Assembly: GCA_003521625.1 (NCBI GenBank)
Contig: DPHV01000004.1
Span: 1,318 to 49,494, forward strand
Direction of reading: 5' to 3'
Source: Ruminococcus sp.
GTDB taxonomy: Bacteria > Bacillota > Clostridia > Oscillospirales > Acutalibacteraceae
DNA length: 48,177 bases
Of this stretch, positions 1-8,131 are shown in pieces. The notes under the pieces are model-generated. The model was not told the DNA's origin. It did not search any database and saw only the letters and a program-made list of their open reading frames with translations. Made by a program: the position numbers and the translations under genes. How positions within the stretch are numbered: position 1 is the first letter of the stretch; every line of letters starts with the position of its first letter.

Positions 1-363
1 TTTTACGGCAAGGGCGCAGGCAAGCTCCCCACTGCAAGTGCAGTTGTTGCAGACGTTGTTGACTGCTGTAAGCACCTTAAAACCAGAAAATTCCTTTTCT
101 GGGCAGACGGAAACGGAAGTAACATCATTCCCTACACAGAGTCAAAAACAGCCGTATACGTTCGCATCAAGGGCGAAAATGCTCTTGACAAGGCAGAAAA
201 GATTTTCGGCGCAATCAGCGTAATCAAAAGAGAAGATGTTCCTGCTGATGAAGCTGCATTTGTTACAACTGAAATGCCCTACGGCGATATTACAGAGAAA
301 ATCGAAGCACTCAAAAATGAAGGCGTTGAAGTTCTTTCAACAATCCGCATAGGTGATTTATAA
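1..363 (+). CDS. hom: Homoserine dehydrogenase, C-terminal part (5' end outside window)
   Basis: The reading frame is open from base 1 and ends at TAA 361-363, giving the last 120 residues. It begins with FYGKGAGKLPTASAVVADVV, the glycine-rich segment near the end of the catalytic domain of homoserine dehydrogenase. The remaining ~85 residues look like the C-terminal ACT regulatory domain, with KTAVYVRIKGENALDKAEKI as its first strand and helix. The family reduces aspartate semialdehyde to homoserine with NAD(P)H on the way to threonine and methionine, and the ACT domain usually mediates threonine inhibition. lysC follows 96 bp downstream on the same strand, so the two probably form an aspartate-pathway transcription unit. 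The start, and any upstream thrC or thrB, lie outside the window. Confidence 0.9.
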   Translation, partial: FYGKGAGKLPTASAVVADVVDCCKHLKTRKFLFWADGNGSNIIPYTESKTAVYVRIKGENALDKAEKIFGAISVIKREDVPADEAAFVTTEMPYGDITEKIEALKNEGVEVLSTIRIGDL

Positions 364-459
364 TAAAGTCGAGCAGACAGATTAGATATTGCTTAACTTA
401 TTTTGCCCGAACCAATCGGCGCAAATTCCTATAAAAAACAAAAGAGGAGTATTGAGTAA

Positions 460-1665
460 ATGAGTTTGATAGTTCAGAAATTCGGCGGCAGCTCTGTTGC
501 CAACGCCGAGCGTGTAATGAACGTTGCGAAAATCGTAACGGACACCTTTGCAAAGGGCAACGACGTTGTAGTTGTCGTATCTGCACAGGGCGACACAACA
601 GACGACCTTATCGAAAAAGCACAAGAGATTAACCCCAACGCTTCACGCCGTGAAAAGGATATGCTTCTTGCCGCAGGCGAGCAGATTTCTATTTCACTTC
701 TTGCAATGGCAATTGAAAAGCTCGGCTACCACGCAGTATCACTGCTCGGCTGGCAGGCAGGCTTTGAAACAACTTCTGCCCACACAAGCGCAAGAATCAA
801 AAGAGTTGACGCTTCAAGAATCAGACGTGAGCTTGACAAGAAGAACATTGTTGTTGTAGCAGGCTTCCAGGGACTTTCCAAGTACGGCGACGTTACAACA
901 CTCGGCAGAGGCGGCTCCGACACAAGCGCAGTTGCTATTGCCGCTTCAATGCACGCTGACTTGTGCCAGATTTACACAGACGTTGAGGGCGTATACACAG
1001 CAGACCCCAGAAAGGTTAAAAACGCACAAAAACTCAAAGAGATTTCCTATGATGAAATGCTTGAGCTTGCCACACTCGGCGCTCAGGTTCTTAACAACCG
1101 TTCGGTTGAAATGGCTAAAAAATATAACATCGAGCTTGAAGTGCTTTCGAGTATGGCTAAGGCTTCGGGTACAATAGTAAAGGAGAAAACAAAAATGGAG
1201 AAAATGTTAATCAGCGGTGTTGCTAAAGATACAGAGGTAGCAAGAATTTCTGTAACGGGTATTCCCAACCTTCCCGGTCTTGCTTTCAAGATGTTCTCAA
1301 AGCTCTCTGCAAAGGATATCAATGTTGATATTATCCTTCAGTCAATCGGTCACGACGGCAAGAAAGACATCAGCTTCACAGTTTCAAAGGACAGAGGACA
1401 GGAAGCTGTTGCCTGCCTTAAGGACTATATGGAAAACCTCGGTGCAGCAGAAGTTCTCTACGACGACAACGTTGCAAAGATTTCAATCGTAGGCGCAGGT
1501 ATGGAAAGCCACGCAGGCGTTGCAACAAAGATGTTTGAGGCTCTCTACGACGCTCAGATTAATATTCAGATGATAAGCACAAGCGAAATCAAGGTTTCCG
1601 TTCTTATTGACGCAGCTGACGCCGACAAGGCAGTTTCTGCAATCCACGCAAAATTCTTTGACTGA
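460..1665 (+). CDS. lysC: Aspartate kinase (aspartokinase) with tandem ACT domains
   Basis: The 401-residue product phosphorylates aspartate, the first step to lysine, threonine and methionine. It opens with the family signature VQKFGGSSVANAERV. The kinase domain carries GRGGSDTSAVAIAASM near residue 150 and the aspartokinase segment YTDVEGVYTADPRKV. Two ACT domains follow, one around residues 257-330 (VTGIPNLPGLAFKMF) and one around 337-400 (ISIVGAGMESHAGVATKMF). The length and layout match the Bacillus AKII / Corynebacterium type, which is feedback-controlled by lysine and/or threonine. The start is preceded by AAAGAGGAG at about 441-449. An in-frame ATG at 1195 behind its own Shine-Dalgarno sequence suggests a separate regulatory subunit (separate entry). 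No lysine riboswitch is visible in the 96 bp upstream. Confidence 0.96.
   Translation: MSLIVQKFGGSSVANAERVMNVAKIVTDTFAKGNDVVVVVSAQGDTTDDLIEKAQEINPNASRREKDMLLAAGEQISISLLAMAIEKLGYHAVSLLGWQAGFETTSAHTSARIKRVDASRIRRELDKKNIVVVAGFQGLSKYGDVTTLGRGGSDTSAVAIAASMHADLCQIYTDVEGVYTADPRKVKNAQKLKEISYDEMLELATLGAQVLNNRSVEMAKKYNIELEVLSSMAKASGTIVKEKTKMEKMLISGVAKDTEVARISVTGIPNLPGLAFKMFSKLSAKDINVDIILQSIGHDGKKDISFTVSKDRGQEAVACLKDYMENLGAAEVLYDDNVAKISIVGAGMESHAGVATKMFEALYDAQINIQMISTSEIKVSVLIDAADADKAVSAIHAKFFD
1179..1197 (+). promoter_or_regulatory. Internal ribosome binding site and in-frame start inside lysC
   Basis: AAAGGAG at 1179-1185 stands 9 nt before an ATG at 1195-1197 that is in the lysC frame (codon 246). 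Translation from here would give a 156-residue protein holding just the two ACT domains. Bacillus subtilis aspartokinase II and Corynebacterium aspartokinase are known to make such a beta subunit from an in-frame internal start. The position here, between the kinase and ACT domains, is equivalent. Use of the site is inferred, not shown. Confidence 0.6.
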
Positions 1666-1683
1666 TATAAAAGTCTGATATTC

Positions 1684-1715
1684 GGGCAGCCGTCTGGTTG
1701 CCCTATTTTGTTTTA
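1684..1715 (+). terminator. Rho-independent terminator after lysC
   Basis: GGGCAGCC-GTCT-GGTTGCCC forms an 8-bp stem with one G-U pair, followed by TATTTTGTTTT. It lies 18 bp after the lysC stop. Confidence 0.8.
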
Positions 1716-1733
1716 TAACGCTTATCTTGTACG

Positions 1734-1905
1734 ATAAACCATAATTTAGCAATGAAATAATAGCCAACGTTATCGTAGGGGCGGATTTGCATATCCGCCC
1801 AAGTAAACCAAACGTTTCTGCAATACGGGCGGATATGCAAATCCGCCCCTACGATGTTGTGCATACAATATTCTTAATGAATTCCAACGCTAAATTATAG
1901 TTTAT
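1734..1905. mobile_element. MITE-like element with 17-bp terminal inverted repeats and a nested palindrome
   Basis: The left end ATAAACCATAATTTAGC (1734-1750) and the reverse complement of the right end (1889-1905) match at 16 of 17 positions. The element is 172 bp and has no reading frame of its own. Inside it a perfect 27-bp inverted repeat (1774-1800 against 1829-1855) starts GTAGGGGCGG and holds a second palindrome, GGGCGGAT/ATCCGCCC, in each arm. The same terminal sequence recurs at 48044-48060. It fills most of the 328-bp gap between lysC and the ABC transporter. Autonomous mobility is inferred only from the terminal repeats, and no clear target-site duplication was found. Confidence 0.6.
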
Positions 1906-1928
1906 ACACATTTGTAAAGTAAAATATA

Positions 1929-1957
1929 TTGATAAAAACGGTTAAAAATGGTATAAT
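1929..1957 (+). promoter_or_regulatory. Sigma-A type promoter of the ABC transporter operon
   Basis: TTGATA (1929-1934), a 17-bp spacer and TATAAT (1952-1957), 37 bp before the ABC ATPase start and just outside the MITE-like element. Confidence 0.75.
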
Positions 1958-1993
1958 TGTGTAAATACATATACATATATACAGGTGATTTAT

Positions 1994-2695
1994 ATGAGTC
2001 TTGTTGAATTTAAAAATGTATATAAACGCTACAAAATGGGCGAAGTTGTAATAAACGCCGTTGACGGAATTTCCTTTAAAATTGAACAGGGGGAATTTGC
2101 AATTGTCGTCGGTGCTTCGGGTGCAGGCAAAACAACAGTATTAAACATTCTCGGCGGTATGGACAACTGCACCGAGGGTGAAATCATCGTCAAAGGCAAG
2201 GATATAAGCAAATTCAGCGATAAACAGCTTATTGAATACCGCAGGTTTGACATAGGATTTGTGTTCCAGTTCTACAACCTTGTTCACAACCTCACAGCAA
2301 AAGAAAACGTAGAGCTTGCGGCGCAGATTTGCAAAAATCCGCTCGACAGCGAAAAGGCACTTGAAAGCGTAGGACTTTCAGACCGAAAAGACAACTTCCC
2401 TGCCCAGCTTTCGGGCGGCGAACAACAGAGAGTTTCAATTGCAAGGGCGCTTGCAAAACGTCCCGGACTTCTGCTTTGTGACGAGCCGACGGGTGCGCTC
2501 GACTACAACACAGGCAGACAGATTCTCAAGCTGTTGCAGGACACCTGCAAAAAAGAGAAGATGACCGTTGTACTTATCACCCACAACAGCGCAATTACCC
2601 CTATGGCAGACCACGTAATAGAGATGAAAAGCGGTAAAATCGTAAGGGATATTTACAACGAAAATCCGAAGAGCGTTGAAGAAATTGAATGGTAA
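1994..2695 (+). CDS. ABC transporter ATP-binding protein (LolD/MacB-type)
   Basis: This 233-residue nucleotide-binding subunit belongs to the family that pairs with FtsX-like permeases. Visible motifs are Walker A GASGAGKTT, the Q-loop region FVFQFYNLV, the signature LSGGEQQR, Walker B LLLCDEPTGALD and the switch histidine in VLITHN. The ATG at 1994 is preferred over the upstream GTG at 1985 because AGGTGA at 1983-1988 is the right distance from it and overlaps the GTG. The permease gene begins 21 bp downstream, so the two are cotranscribed and should form one complex. Such pairs act in peptide or antibiotic export, lipoprotein handling or cell-wall control. The substrate cannot be read from the sequence, and no BceRS-like two-component genes are adjacent. 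Confidence 0.93.
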   Translation: MSLVEFKNVYKRYKMGEVVINAVDGISFKIEQGEFAIVVGASGAGKTTVLNILGGMDNCTEGEIIVKGKDISKFSDKQLIEYRRFDIGFVFQFYNLVHNLTAKENVELAAQICKNPLDSEKALESVGLSDRKDNFPAQLSGGEQQRVSIARALAKRPGLLLCDEPTGALDYNTGRQILKLLQDTCKKEKMTVVLITHNSAITPMADHVIEMKSGKIVRDIYNENPKSVEEIEW

Positions 2696-2716
2696 GCGTT
2701 AAGGGAGGTTCCCCGT

Positions 2717-5700
2717 ATGACAAAATCACTCCTTAAAAACACGTTTCGTGAAATAAAAAACACTAAAGCACGTTTTATTTCCATTATGGCTATAATTGCG
2801 CTCGGCGTTGGATTTTTCGCAGGAATCAAGGCTACCGTACCGTCAATGTACAACCTTGCCGAAAACTACTACAAAGAGCAGAACCTTATGGACTACAGGC
2901 TTGTTTCCACTGTCGGCTTTGACGAGGACGACATCAAGGCTGTTGAAAATACCGAGGGCGTTTCTTCCGTTATGCCGTCGTACTTCTGCGACGCACAAAT
3001 TACAGCCGAAAGCGGCGGTGAAGTTGTAAGGCTGATTGCCGTCCCCGAAAAATACGGCGATAATGCTGAGCAAAACTCACTAGTCATCAAGGAAGGCAGA
3101 ATGCCCGAAAAGCCGAACGAAATACTCGTTGAGCACGACTCAATTTCCGGTACAAGGCACAAAGTCGGTGATAAAATTACCTTTTCTAAAGAGGCAGGCG
3201 ACAAAGACCTGACAGAACAGCTTGACAGCTTTGAATACACCGTTGTCGGTATGGTAAATTCTCCGATGTACATATCATATCAGCGTGGCACAACAAGTAT
3301 AGGCAACGGAAAAATTTCCGAGTTTATGTATGTAAATCAGGAAAGCTTCAAGACCGAACGCTATACGGAGCTTTATGTAAAAGCTGATTTTTCCAAAAAC
3401 TGTTCCGCATTATCAGACGCTTACGAAGAAAATTCGGAAAGCCTTGCAAAAACTCTTGAAGCAACCGCAAACGCACAATGTGAGGTATTTGACAAAGACG
3501 TAATTCAGAAAGCAAAGAATGAGCTTGAAGATTCAAAAACAAAATATAACGATGAAAAAACAAAGGCTGAAAAGCAGTTAAGCGACGCAAAGGATAAAAT
3601 TGAGTCCTCTCAAAAGGAATTTGACGAGAAAATAGCAGATGCACAAACTGAGCTGGACAGCGCAAAAGCAAAGATAGAGAGTGGAAAAACCGAGCTTGAA
3701 AGCTCAAAAAATGAATACTACTCAAAAATTTCCTCTGCCGAAGCTGAAATCAGCAATCAGGAAACACAGCTTAATAACGCACAAACTGAGTATGAAAAAT
3801 CAAAAGCCGATTTTGACTCACAGATTCTCTCTTCTCAGGAGAAAATTGACAGCGGAAGAGCCGAATATGAAACAGCGTACAACGAATTCAAAAACACACA
3901 GGAGCCACAGCTCCTCGCAGGAATTGAGCAGGCACAAACTGCTGTTGATTCGCTGAAGGCCGCAATCGCCGTTGAAACAAATCCCGATGTTCTCGCCGTA
4001 CTCAACGCACAGCTTGAACAGGCACAGCAAACGCTCGATAACCTCAACTTGCAATACAGTCAGGCAATTTCGCAGTTTGAAGAGAGCAAATCAAAGCTTG
4101 ACTCTGCACAGGCTGAACTTGATGCAAAGAAATCCGAGGGACAGGCACAGCTTGACTCCGCACTTGCACAGATTGAAAGCGGCAGAACTGCACTTGAAAA
4201 CGGAAAAGGAGAGCTTGAAACGCAGAAAACAGAGGGCTACAATAAGCTCGTTGAAGCCGAAAACAGCCTTAATACAGCACAATCTCAATATGACAACGGC
4301 GTTAATGAGCTTGAAAAGCAAAAGACCGATGGTCAGCAAAAGCTTGACGATGCCCAAAAGGAATACGATAAAGAAAAATCAAAGGCAGACGAAAAGTTTG
4401 CCGAGGCAGAAGAAAAGATAAAAGACGCACAGAAGGAGCTTGACAAGCTTTCCTCACCCGAATGGTACGTCTTTACACGTAACGACAATCCGGGATATTC
4501 AACGTTTTCACAGAATGCCGACAGACTTGACGCTGTTGCGTCGGTATTCCCCGTATTTTTCCTGCTTGTAGCAGTGCTCGTCTGCGTTACAACTATGACC
4601 AGACTGATTGAAGAAAAGCGAACTGAAATCGCCACACTCAAGGCACTCGGCTACAGCAACATAAGTATCATAACCAAATTTGTAATTTATGCACTTATCG
4701 CCGCAATTCTCGGCAGTGTAATCGGCACTGTACTCGGAGTGTGCTCTCTCCCGTTTATCATCTACAACGCCTACAAAATTATGTTCTACATCGGCGACAT
4801 AACGCTTGTGCTCAACATTCCGAGCATTGTTCTCGGAATTGCCGCCGCAGTTTTATGCACAACCGTTGTTTCGATAGTCGTGTGTATGCGTTCGCTTGCA
4901 CACAAGCCTGCCGAGGCAATGCGACCAAAGGCTCCGAAACCCGGCAAGCGTATTCTGCTTGAATACATCACTCCGCTCTGGAAGCGTTTCAGCTTTACCG
5001 CAAAGCTGACGGCAAGAAATCTGTTCAGGTACAAGTCAAGACTTTGTATGACGGTAATCGGCGTTGCAGGCTGTACGGCTCTTATCGTTGCGGCGTTTGG
5101 ACTGTTAAACAGCTTTGACCCGCTTACAAAGGACCAGTTTGAAACAATTTACAAGTACGATGCGGTAATCGTTCCAAAAGAAAGCGGAAACGAAAAAGAG
5201 CTTTCATATCTGACTGCTGATGTCGAAAGCCAAGATAATGTAAGCATATTTATGCTCGCTTCGCAAGAGGACGCAACCGTTGAATTTAACGGTCAGGTAA
5301 AGGACGAAAGCACCTACCTTACTGTTATGCAGAATCCCGACGAGCTTGATTCAATCATCTCACTCCACACACGCAAAGGTAAAGAAGAACTAACCCTCAC
5401 CGACGACGGTGTTCTTATTAACGAAAAGCTTTCGGAGGAATTCGGCATAAAAGTCGGCAATACAATCAGAATCAGCGGCGAATTCGGCGACAGTGAAGCA
5501 AAGGTATGCGGAATTTTTGAGCAGTATCTGCACAATTATATTTATATGACGCCAATGCTCTACAGCTCCCTCTACGGCAAAAATCCGTCCTACAATATGC
5601 TTGACGTTAAGCTTGAGGACAACTCGCAGTCTGCACAGGAAGCTTTCAGCTCCGAGGTTTTAAAAGATGACAGAAATGCGGCTGTTTCATTCATTGCAAC

Positions 5701-6136
5701 AAGTCTTGAGGAGTTTAAAAATATGCTCAACTCGCTCAACCTTGTTGTGCTTGTTATGATAACCTGTGCGGCGGCACTTGCGTTTGTTGTGCTGTACAAT
5801 CTTACCAACATCAACATAGCCGAGCGTGTACGTGAAATTGCAACATTCAAGGTTCTCGGCTTTAACAACAGGGAAACCTCATCGTTCATTTATAAGGAAA
5901 ACATTGTCCTTACCCTGCTCGGAATTGTCGTCGGGCTTGTGCTCGGGGTATTCCTCACATCGTTTATTGTACAGACGGTTGAGATTGACAATATTATGTT
6001 CGGACGTGAAATCCACCCCACCTCATTCATTTACGCCGCAGGATTTACAATGCTGTTCTCACTCCTCGTAAATGCTGTAATGAGCTTTAAAATCAAGGCG
6101 GTAAATATGGTAGAAAGCTTAAAGAGTGTTGAATAA
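2717..6136 (+). CDS. Large FtsX-like ABC permease with a ~310-residue extracellular coiled coil
   Basis: The 1139-residue membrane protein is the permease partner of the upstream ATPase; GGGAGG precedes its ATG. The first membrane segment is at about residues 19-38. A periplasm-side (MacB-like) globular region follows, then an uninterrupted heptad-rich coiled coil from about residue 264 to 577 (bases ~3507-4448). Its repeats are of the kind AQTELDSAKAKIESGKTEL, rich in Ala, Glu, Lys, Gln and Ser. Three membrane helices start near residue 608 (first FtsX domain). A second half has one helix near residue 780, another extracellular domain, and three helices at the C-terminus (second FtsX domain). 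The coil lies between helices 1 and 2, so it should be outside the cell. Clostridia often carry such permeases; their substrates are mostly unknown. By analogy with FtsX it might signal to wall hydrolases, which is inference. Confidence 0.92.
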   Translation: MTKSLLKNTFREIKNTKARFISIMAIIALGVGFFAGIKATVPSMYNLAENYYKEQNLMDYRLVSTVGFDEDDIKAVENTEGVSSVMPSYFCDAQITAESGGEVVRLIAVPEKYGDNAEQNSLVIKEGRMPEKPNEILVEHDSISGTRHKVGDKITFSKEAGDKDLTEQLDSFEYTVVGMVNSPMYISYQRGTTSIGNGKISEFMYVNQESFKTERYTELYVKADFSKNCSALSDAYEENSESLAKTLEATANAQCEVFDKDVIQKAKNELEDSKTKYNDEKTKAEKQLSDAKDKIESSQKEFDEKIADAQTELDSAKAKIESGKTELESSKNEYYSKISSAEAEISNQETQLNNAQTEYEKSKADFDSQILSSQEKIDSGRAEYETAYNEFKNTQEPQLLAGIEQAQTAVDSLKAAIAVETNPDVLAVLNAQLEQAQQTLDNLNLQYSQAISQFEESKSKLDSAQAELDAKKSEGQAQLDSALAQIESGRTALENGKGELETQKTEGYNKLVEAENSLNTAQSQYDNGVNELEKQKTDGQQKLDDAQKEYDKEKSKADEKFAEAEEKIKDAQKELDKLSSPEWYVFTRNDNPGYSTFSQNADRLDAVASVFPVFFLLVAVLVCVTTMTRLIEEKRTEIATLKALGYSNISIITKFVIYALIAAILGSVIGTVLGVCSLPFIIYNAYKIMFYIGDITLVLNIPSIVLGIAAAVLCTTVVSIVVCMRSLAHKPAEAMRPKAPKPGKRILLEYITPLWKRFSFTAKLTARNLFRYKSRLCMTVIGVAGCTALIVAAFGLLNSFDPLTKDQFETIYKYDAVIVPKESGNEKELSYLTADVESQDNVSIFMLASQEDATVEFNGQVKDESTYLTVMQNPDELDSIISLHTRKGKEELTLTDDGVLINEKLSEEFGIKVGNTIRISGEFGDSEAKVCGIFEQYLHNYIYMTPMLYSSLYGKNPSYNMLDVKLEDNSQSAQEAFSSEVLKDDRNAAVSFIATSLEEFKNMLNSLNLVVLVMITCAAALAFVVLYNLTNINIAERVREIATFKVLGFNNRETSSFIYKENIVLTLLGIVVGLVLGVFLTSFIVQTVEIDNIMFGREIHPTSFIYAAGFTMLFSLLVNAVMSFKIKAVNMVESLKSVE

Positions 6137-6166
6137 TCGAAACTTTAAAATGCAAAAGAGATACGT

Positions 6167-6727
6167 ATGAATAACTATACATTAATTGCAGGAGTAAACG
6201 GTACAGGCAAATCAAGTCTGCGAGGTGTACTTGAAGGTCAGGGTGCTCCACTTGGTCACATAATAGACGCATACGCAATTGCAAAGGAAAACAATTTTGA
6301 CAATCTGCATGCCGTAAAACAAGCCGTATCGGAAATACAGTTCTGTCTTGAAAACAATATCTCCTTCACGCAGGAAACCACTCTTTCGGGACACAGAACC
6401 GAACGCACTCTGCGACAGGCAAGAAAGCAGGGCTACTATATTACAATGTATTGCATTGGACTGAATTCAAAGGAAGAAAGCCTTTTGCGTATAGCAAACA
6501 GAGTACGCAAAGGCGGTCACGATATACCAAAGGCTGATGTTATCCGCCGTTTTGATAATAGAGTAGAATCACTCAGGAAAACTATTCCTCTTTGCGACAA
6601 GGTTGTATTTTATGATAACGAAAACGGCTTTGTCAAAGCGGCTGAAATAATTAACAACAAATTCAATTATACCAACGGCATACGTCCGCAGTGGCTTACC
6701 GAAATCAAGGAAAAGCTTTCTTTGTAA
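6167..6727 (+). CDS. Zeta-toxin-like P-loop kinase / predicted ABC-type ATPase
   Basis: The 186-residue protein has a Walker A loop at its N-terminus (IAGVNGTGKSS). Downstream segments resemble zeta toxins and COG4185 ATPases: FTQETTLSGHRTERTLRQA and IANRVRKGGHDIPKADVIRR. Zeta toxins phosphorylate UDP-N-acetylglucosamine, while many chromosomal relatives have no proven toxicity. AAAAGAG stands 6 nt before the ATG. The gene lies 30 bp after the ABC permease and may be read through from it. No small epsilon-like antitoxin frame is found on either side, so a solitary kinase role is as likely as a toxin. The fold call is fairly safe and the function is not. Confidence 0.78.
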   Translation: MNNYTLIAGVNGTGKSSLRGVLEGQGAPLGHIIDAYAIAKENNFDNLHAVKQAVSEIQFCLENNISFTQETTLSGHRTERTLRQARKQGYYITMYCIGLNSKEESLLRIANRVRKGGHDIPKADVIRRFDNRVESLRKTIPLCDKVVFYDNENGFVKAAEIINNKFNYTNGIRPQWLTEIKEKLSL

Positions 6728-6778
6728 AATGAAAATCGCAGAAAAATAATACATTAAAAAACATATTCTCCTATTCCA

Positions 6779-6815
6779 GCACCGCACAATCTGATTGTGC
6801 GGTGTTGCACTATAT
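6779..6815 (+). terminator. Hairpin terminator after the zeta-like gene
   Basis: GCACCGCACAATC and its near-perfect complement GATTGTGCGGTGTTGC form a strong stem (6779-6808). The tract that follows is only weakly T-rich (ACTATATTTG). Confidence 0.6.
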
Positions 6816-6882
6816 TTGACTTATTGTGTAAATTGTTGTAAATATGCGTCGAAATAATACCTTTTATCGGTGCAAATACTCT

Positions 6883-6911
6883 TTGATTTTTATTTTACAA
6901 TATGGTAAAAT
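6883..6911 (+). promoter_or_regulatory. Promoter of the CHAP-dockerin gene
   Basis: TTGATT (6883-6888), a 17-bp spacer and TAAAAT (6906-6911), leaving an ~80-nt leader before the TTG start at 6998. Confidence 0.6.
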
Positions 6912-6997
6912 TATTTATAAAGGTTACATTTTAGTAATTTTCATTTTTGGAATAATTTGTAATTTATTAAATAATTTTAATATGAAAGGGTGTTTTT

Positions 6998-8110
6998 TTG
7001 AAGTATCGTTTTACAAAGAGAATTTCTGCGGTAGTGCTTACTGTTGCAATTCTTTTTACATCTGTTTTTTCAATGTCAATTTTCGCAAATGCGGCTACTG
7101 CATATTCACCCAGACTCTCCGCTCCTGCGTCAACAAATAAATATTACTACAGCAACTTAAATGTTTTCTATAAATACGGCTACGGTATGCCTAATTGTAC
7201 TGCTTATGCCTACGGCAGAGCTTATGAAATTCTCAAAACCGAGCCAAAGCTTTCATGGGGCAACGCCGAGGAGTGGTACGGCTACAACAAGTCAAAAGGT
7301 TACTACAGCTACGGAAAAACTCCGAAGCTCGGCGCAATTGCGTGCTGGGCATACGACAGCGGCGGCGGTCACGTTGCCGTTGTTGAAAAAATTGAAAACG
7401 GACAAATTACTTTCTCAAACTCTGCCTGGAGCGGAAGTAACTTCTATCTTTCCTATGCAAGCACCTCCGACTCCAATGCAGGCGGCTCAAGCTGGTGGAA
7501 CTTCCAGGGCTATATATACATAGGTGAATTCAGCGGCGGACAAGCTGAAACTCTCCCTATAAAATATAAAACCGGCATTTACAAAACAACAGCCGCTCTT
7601 AATATGAGAAACGGAGTAGGTACCGGCAACAGCGTACTGCTCACAATACCGAACAACACGCAAATAACAATAACTGATGTGAAAGCAGATTCCGACTACA
7701 ACTGGGGTTACACAACCTACAACGGTAAAAGCGGATGGGTTTGTATGGATTATTGCAGCTATGTAGGCGCCGTTACACAGCCCACAACGGCTAAACCTAC
7801 CACACAGCCGACTACGGCAAAACCAACTACTCAACCGACTACAGCCGCACCGACAACTAAGCCAACCACAGCACCGCCGGCAACACAACCGACTACAAAG
7901 CCAAGCGGCGGCAAGCCTGCCGACGGATTAGGCGTAGGTGACGTAAACAGCGACGGCTACGTTACCATCGTTGATGCAACAATGATTCAGCTGTATGTCA
8001 GCAGTCAGATTGAGTTGACAGACGAGCAGATTGCACAATGCGATTTTGACTTTGACGGACATATTACTATTATGGATACAACCTGTATTCAAAAGTATCT
8101 TACATATTAA
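6998..8110 (+). CDS. Secreted CHAP-domain peptidase with SH3 domain and type I dockerin
   Basis: The start is TTG at 6998, seven bases after GAAAGGG; an ATG at 6982 is in another frame. The 370-residue precursor has a signal peptide (about residues 1-33, ending ANAAT). Next comes a CHAP amidase/peptidase domain (about 40-180) with the catalytic Cys in MPNCTAYAYGRAYE and His in GGGHVAVVEKI. A bacterial SH3 domain (about 190-258, ALNMRNGVGTG) follows, then a Thr/Pro linker of PTT repeats (about 259-311) and a dockerin (312-370). The dockerin has two calcium loops of the form DVNSDGYVTIVD and DFDFDGHITIMD. CHAP enzymes cut peptidoglycan crosslinks, and dockerins plug into cohesins. Together they suggest an enzyme docked on a cell-surface or cellulosome/amylosome scaffold, perhaps for wall remodelling or attacking other bacteria. 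Confidence 0.92.
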   Translation: MKYRFTKRISAVVLTVAILFTSVFSMSIFANAATAYSPRLSAPASTNKYYYSNLNVFYKYGYGMPNCTAYAYGRAYEILKTEPKLSWGNAEEWYGYNKSKGYYSYGKTPKLGAIACWAYDSGGGHVAVVEKIENGQITFSNSAWSGSNFYLSYASTSDSNAGGSSWWNFQGYIYIGEFSGGQAETLPIKYKTGIYKTTAALNMRNGVGTGNSVLLTIPNNTQITITDVKADSDYNWGYTTYNGKSGWVCMDYCSYVGAVTQPTTAKPTTQPTTAKPTTQPTTAAPTTKPTTAPPATQPTTKPSGGKPADGLGVGDVNSDGYVTIVDATMIQLYVSSQIELTDEQIAQCDFDFDGHITIMDTTCIQKYLTY

Positions 8111-8131
8111 TCAATGGATTTACAACAACAA

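Noticed and set aside
364..459. Possible lysine riboswitch upstream of lysC
   Set aside because: The gap to hom is only 96 bp, too short for the L-box, and no conserved block was recognised.
3507..4448. Low-complexity stretch in the ABC permease, first considered a separate SMC-like gene or a misassembly
   Set aside because: The reading frame is continuous from the first membrane helix to the last and the pattern is a regular heptad coiled coil.
6844..7140. A plus-strand frame whose internal ATG at 6982 lies near the start of the CHAP gene
   Set aside because: It is in a different frame from the CHAP-dockerin domains, its product is Cys/Phe-rich with no family, and GAAAGGG fits the TTG at 6998 instead.
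7780..7915. Tandem ACA/CCG-rich repeats that look like a repeat array
   Set aside because: They are in frame and encode the Thr/Pro linker of the dockerin protein; there are no spacers, so not CRISPR.
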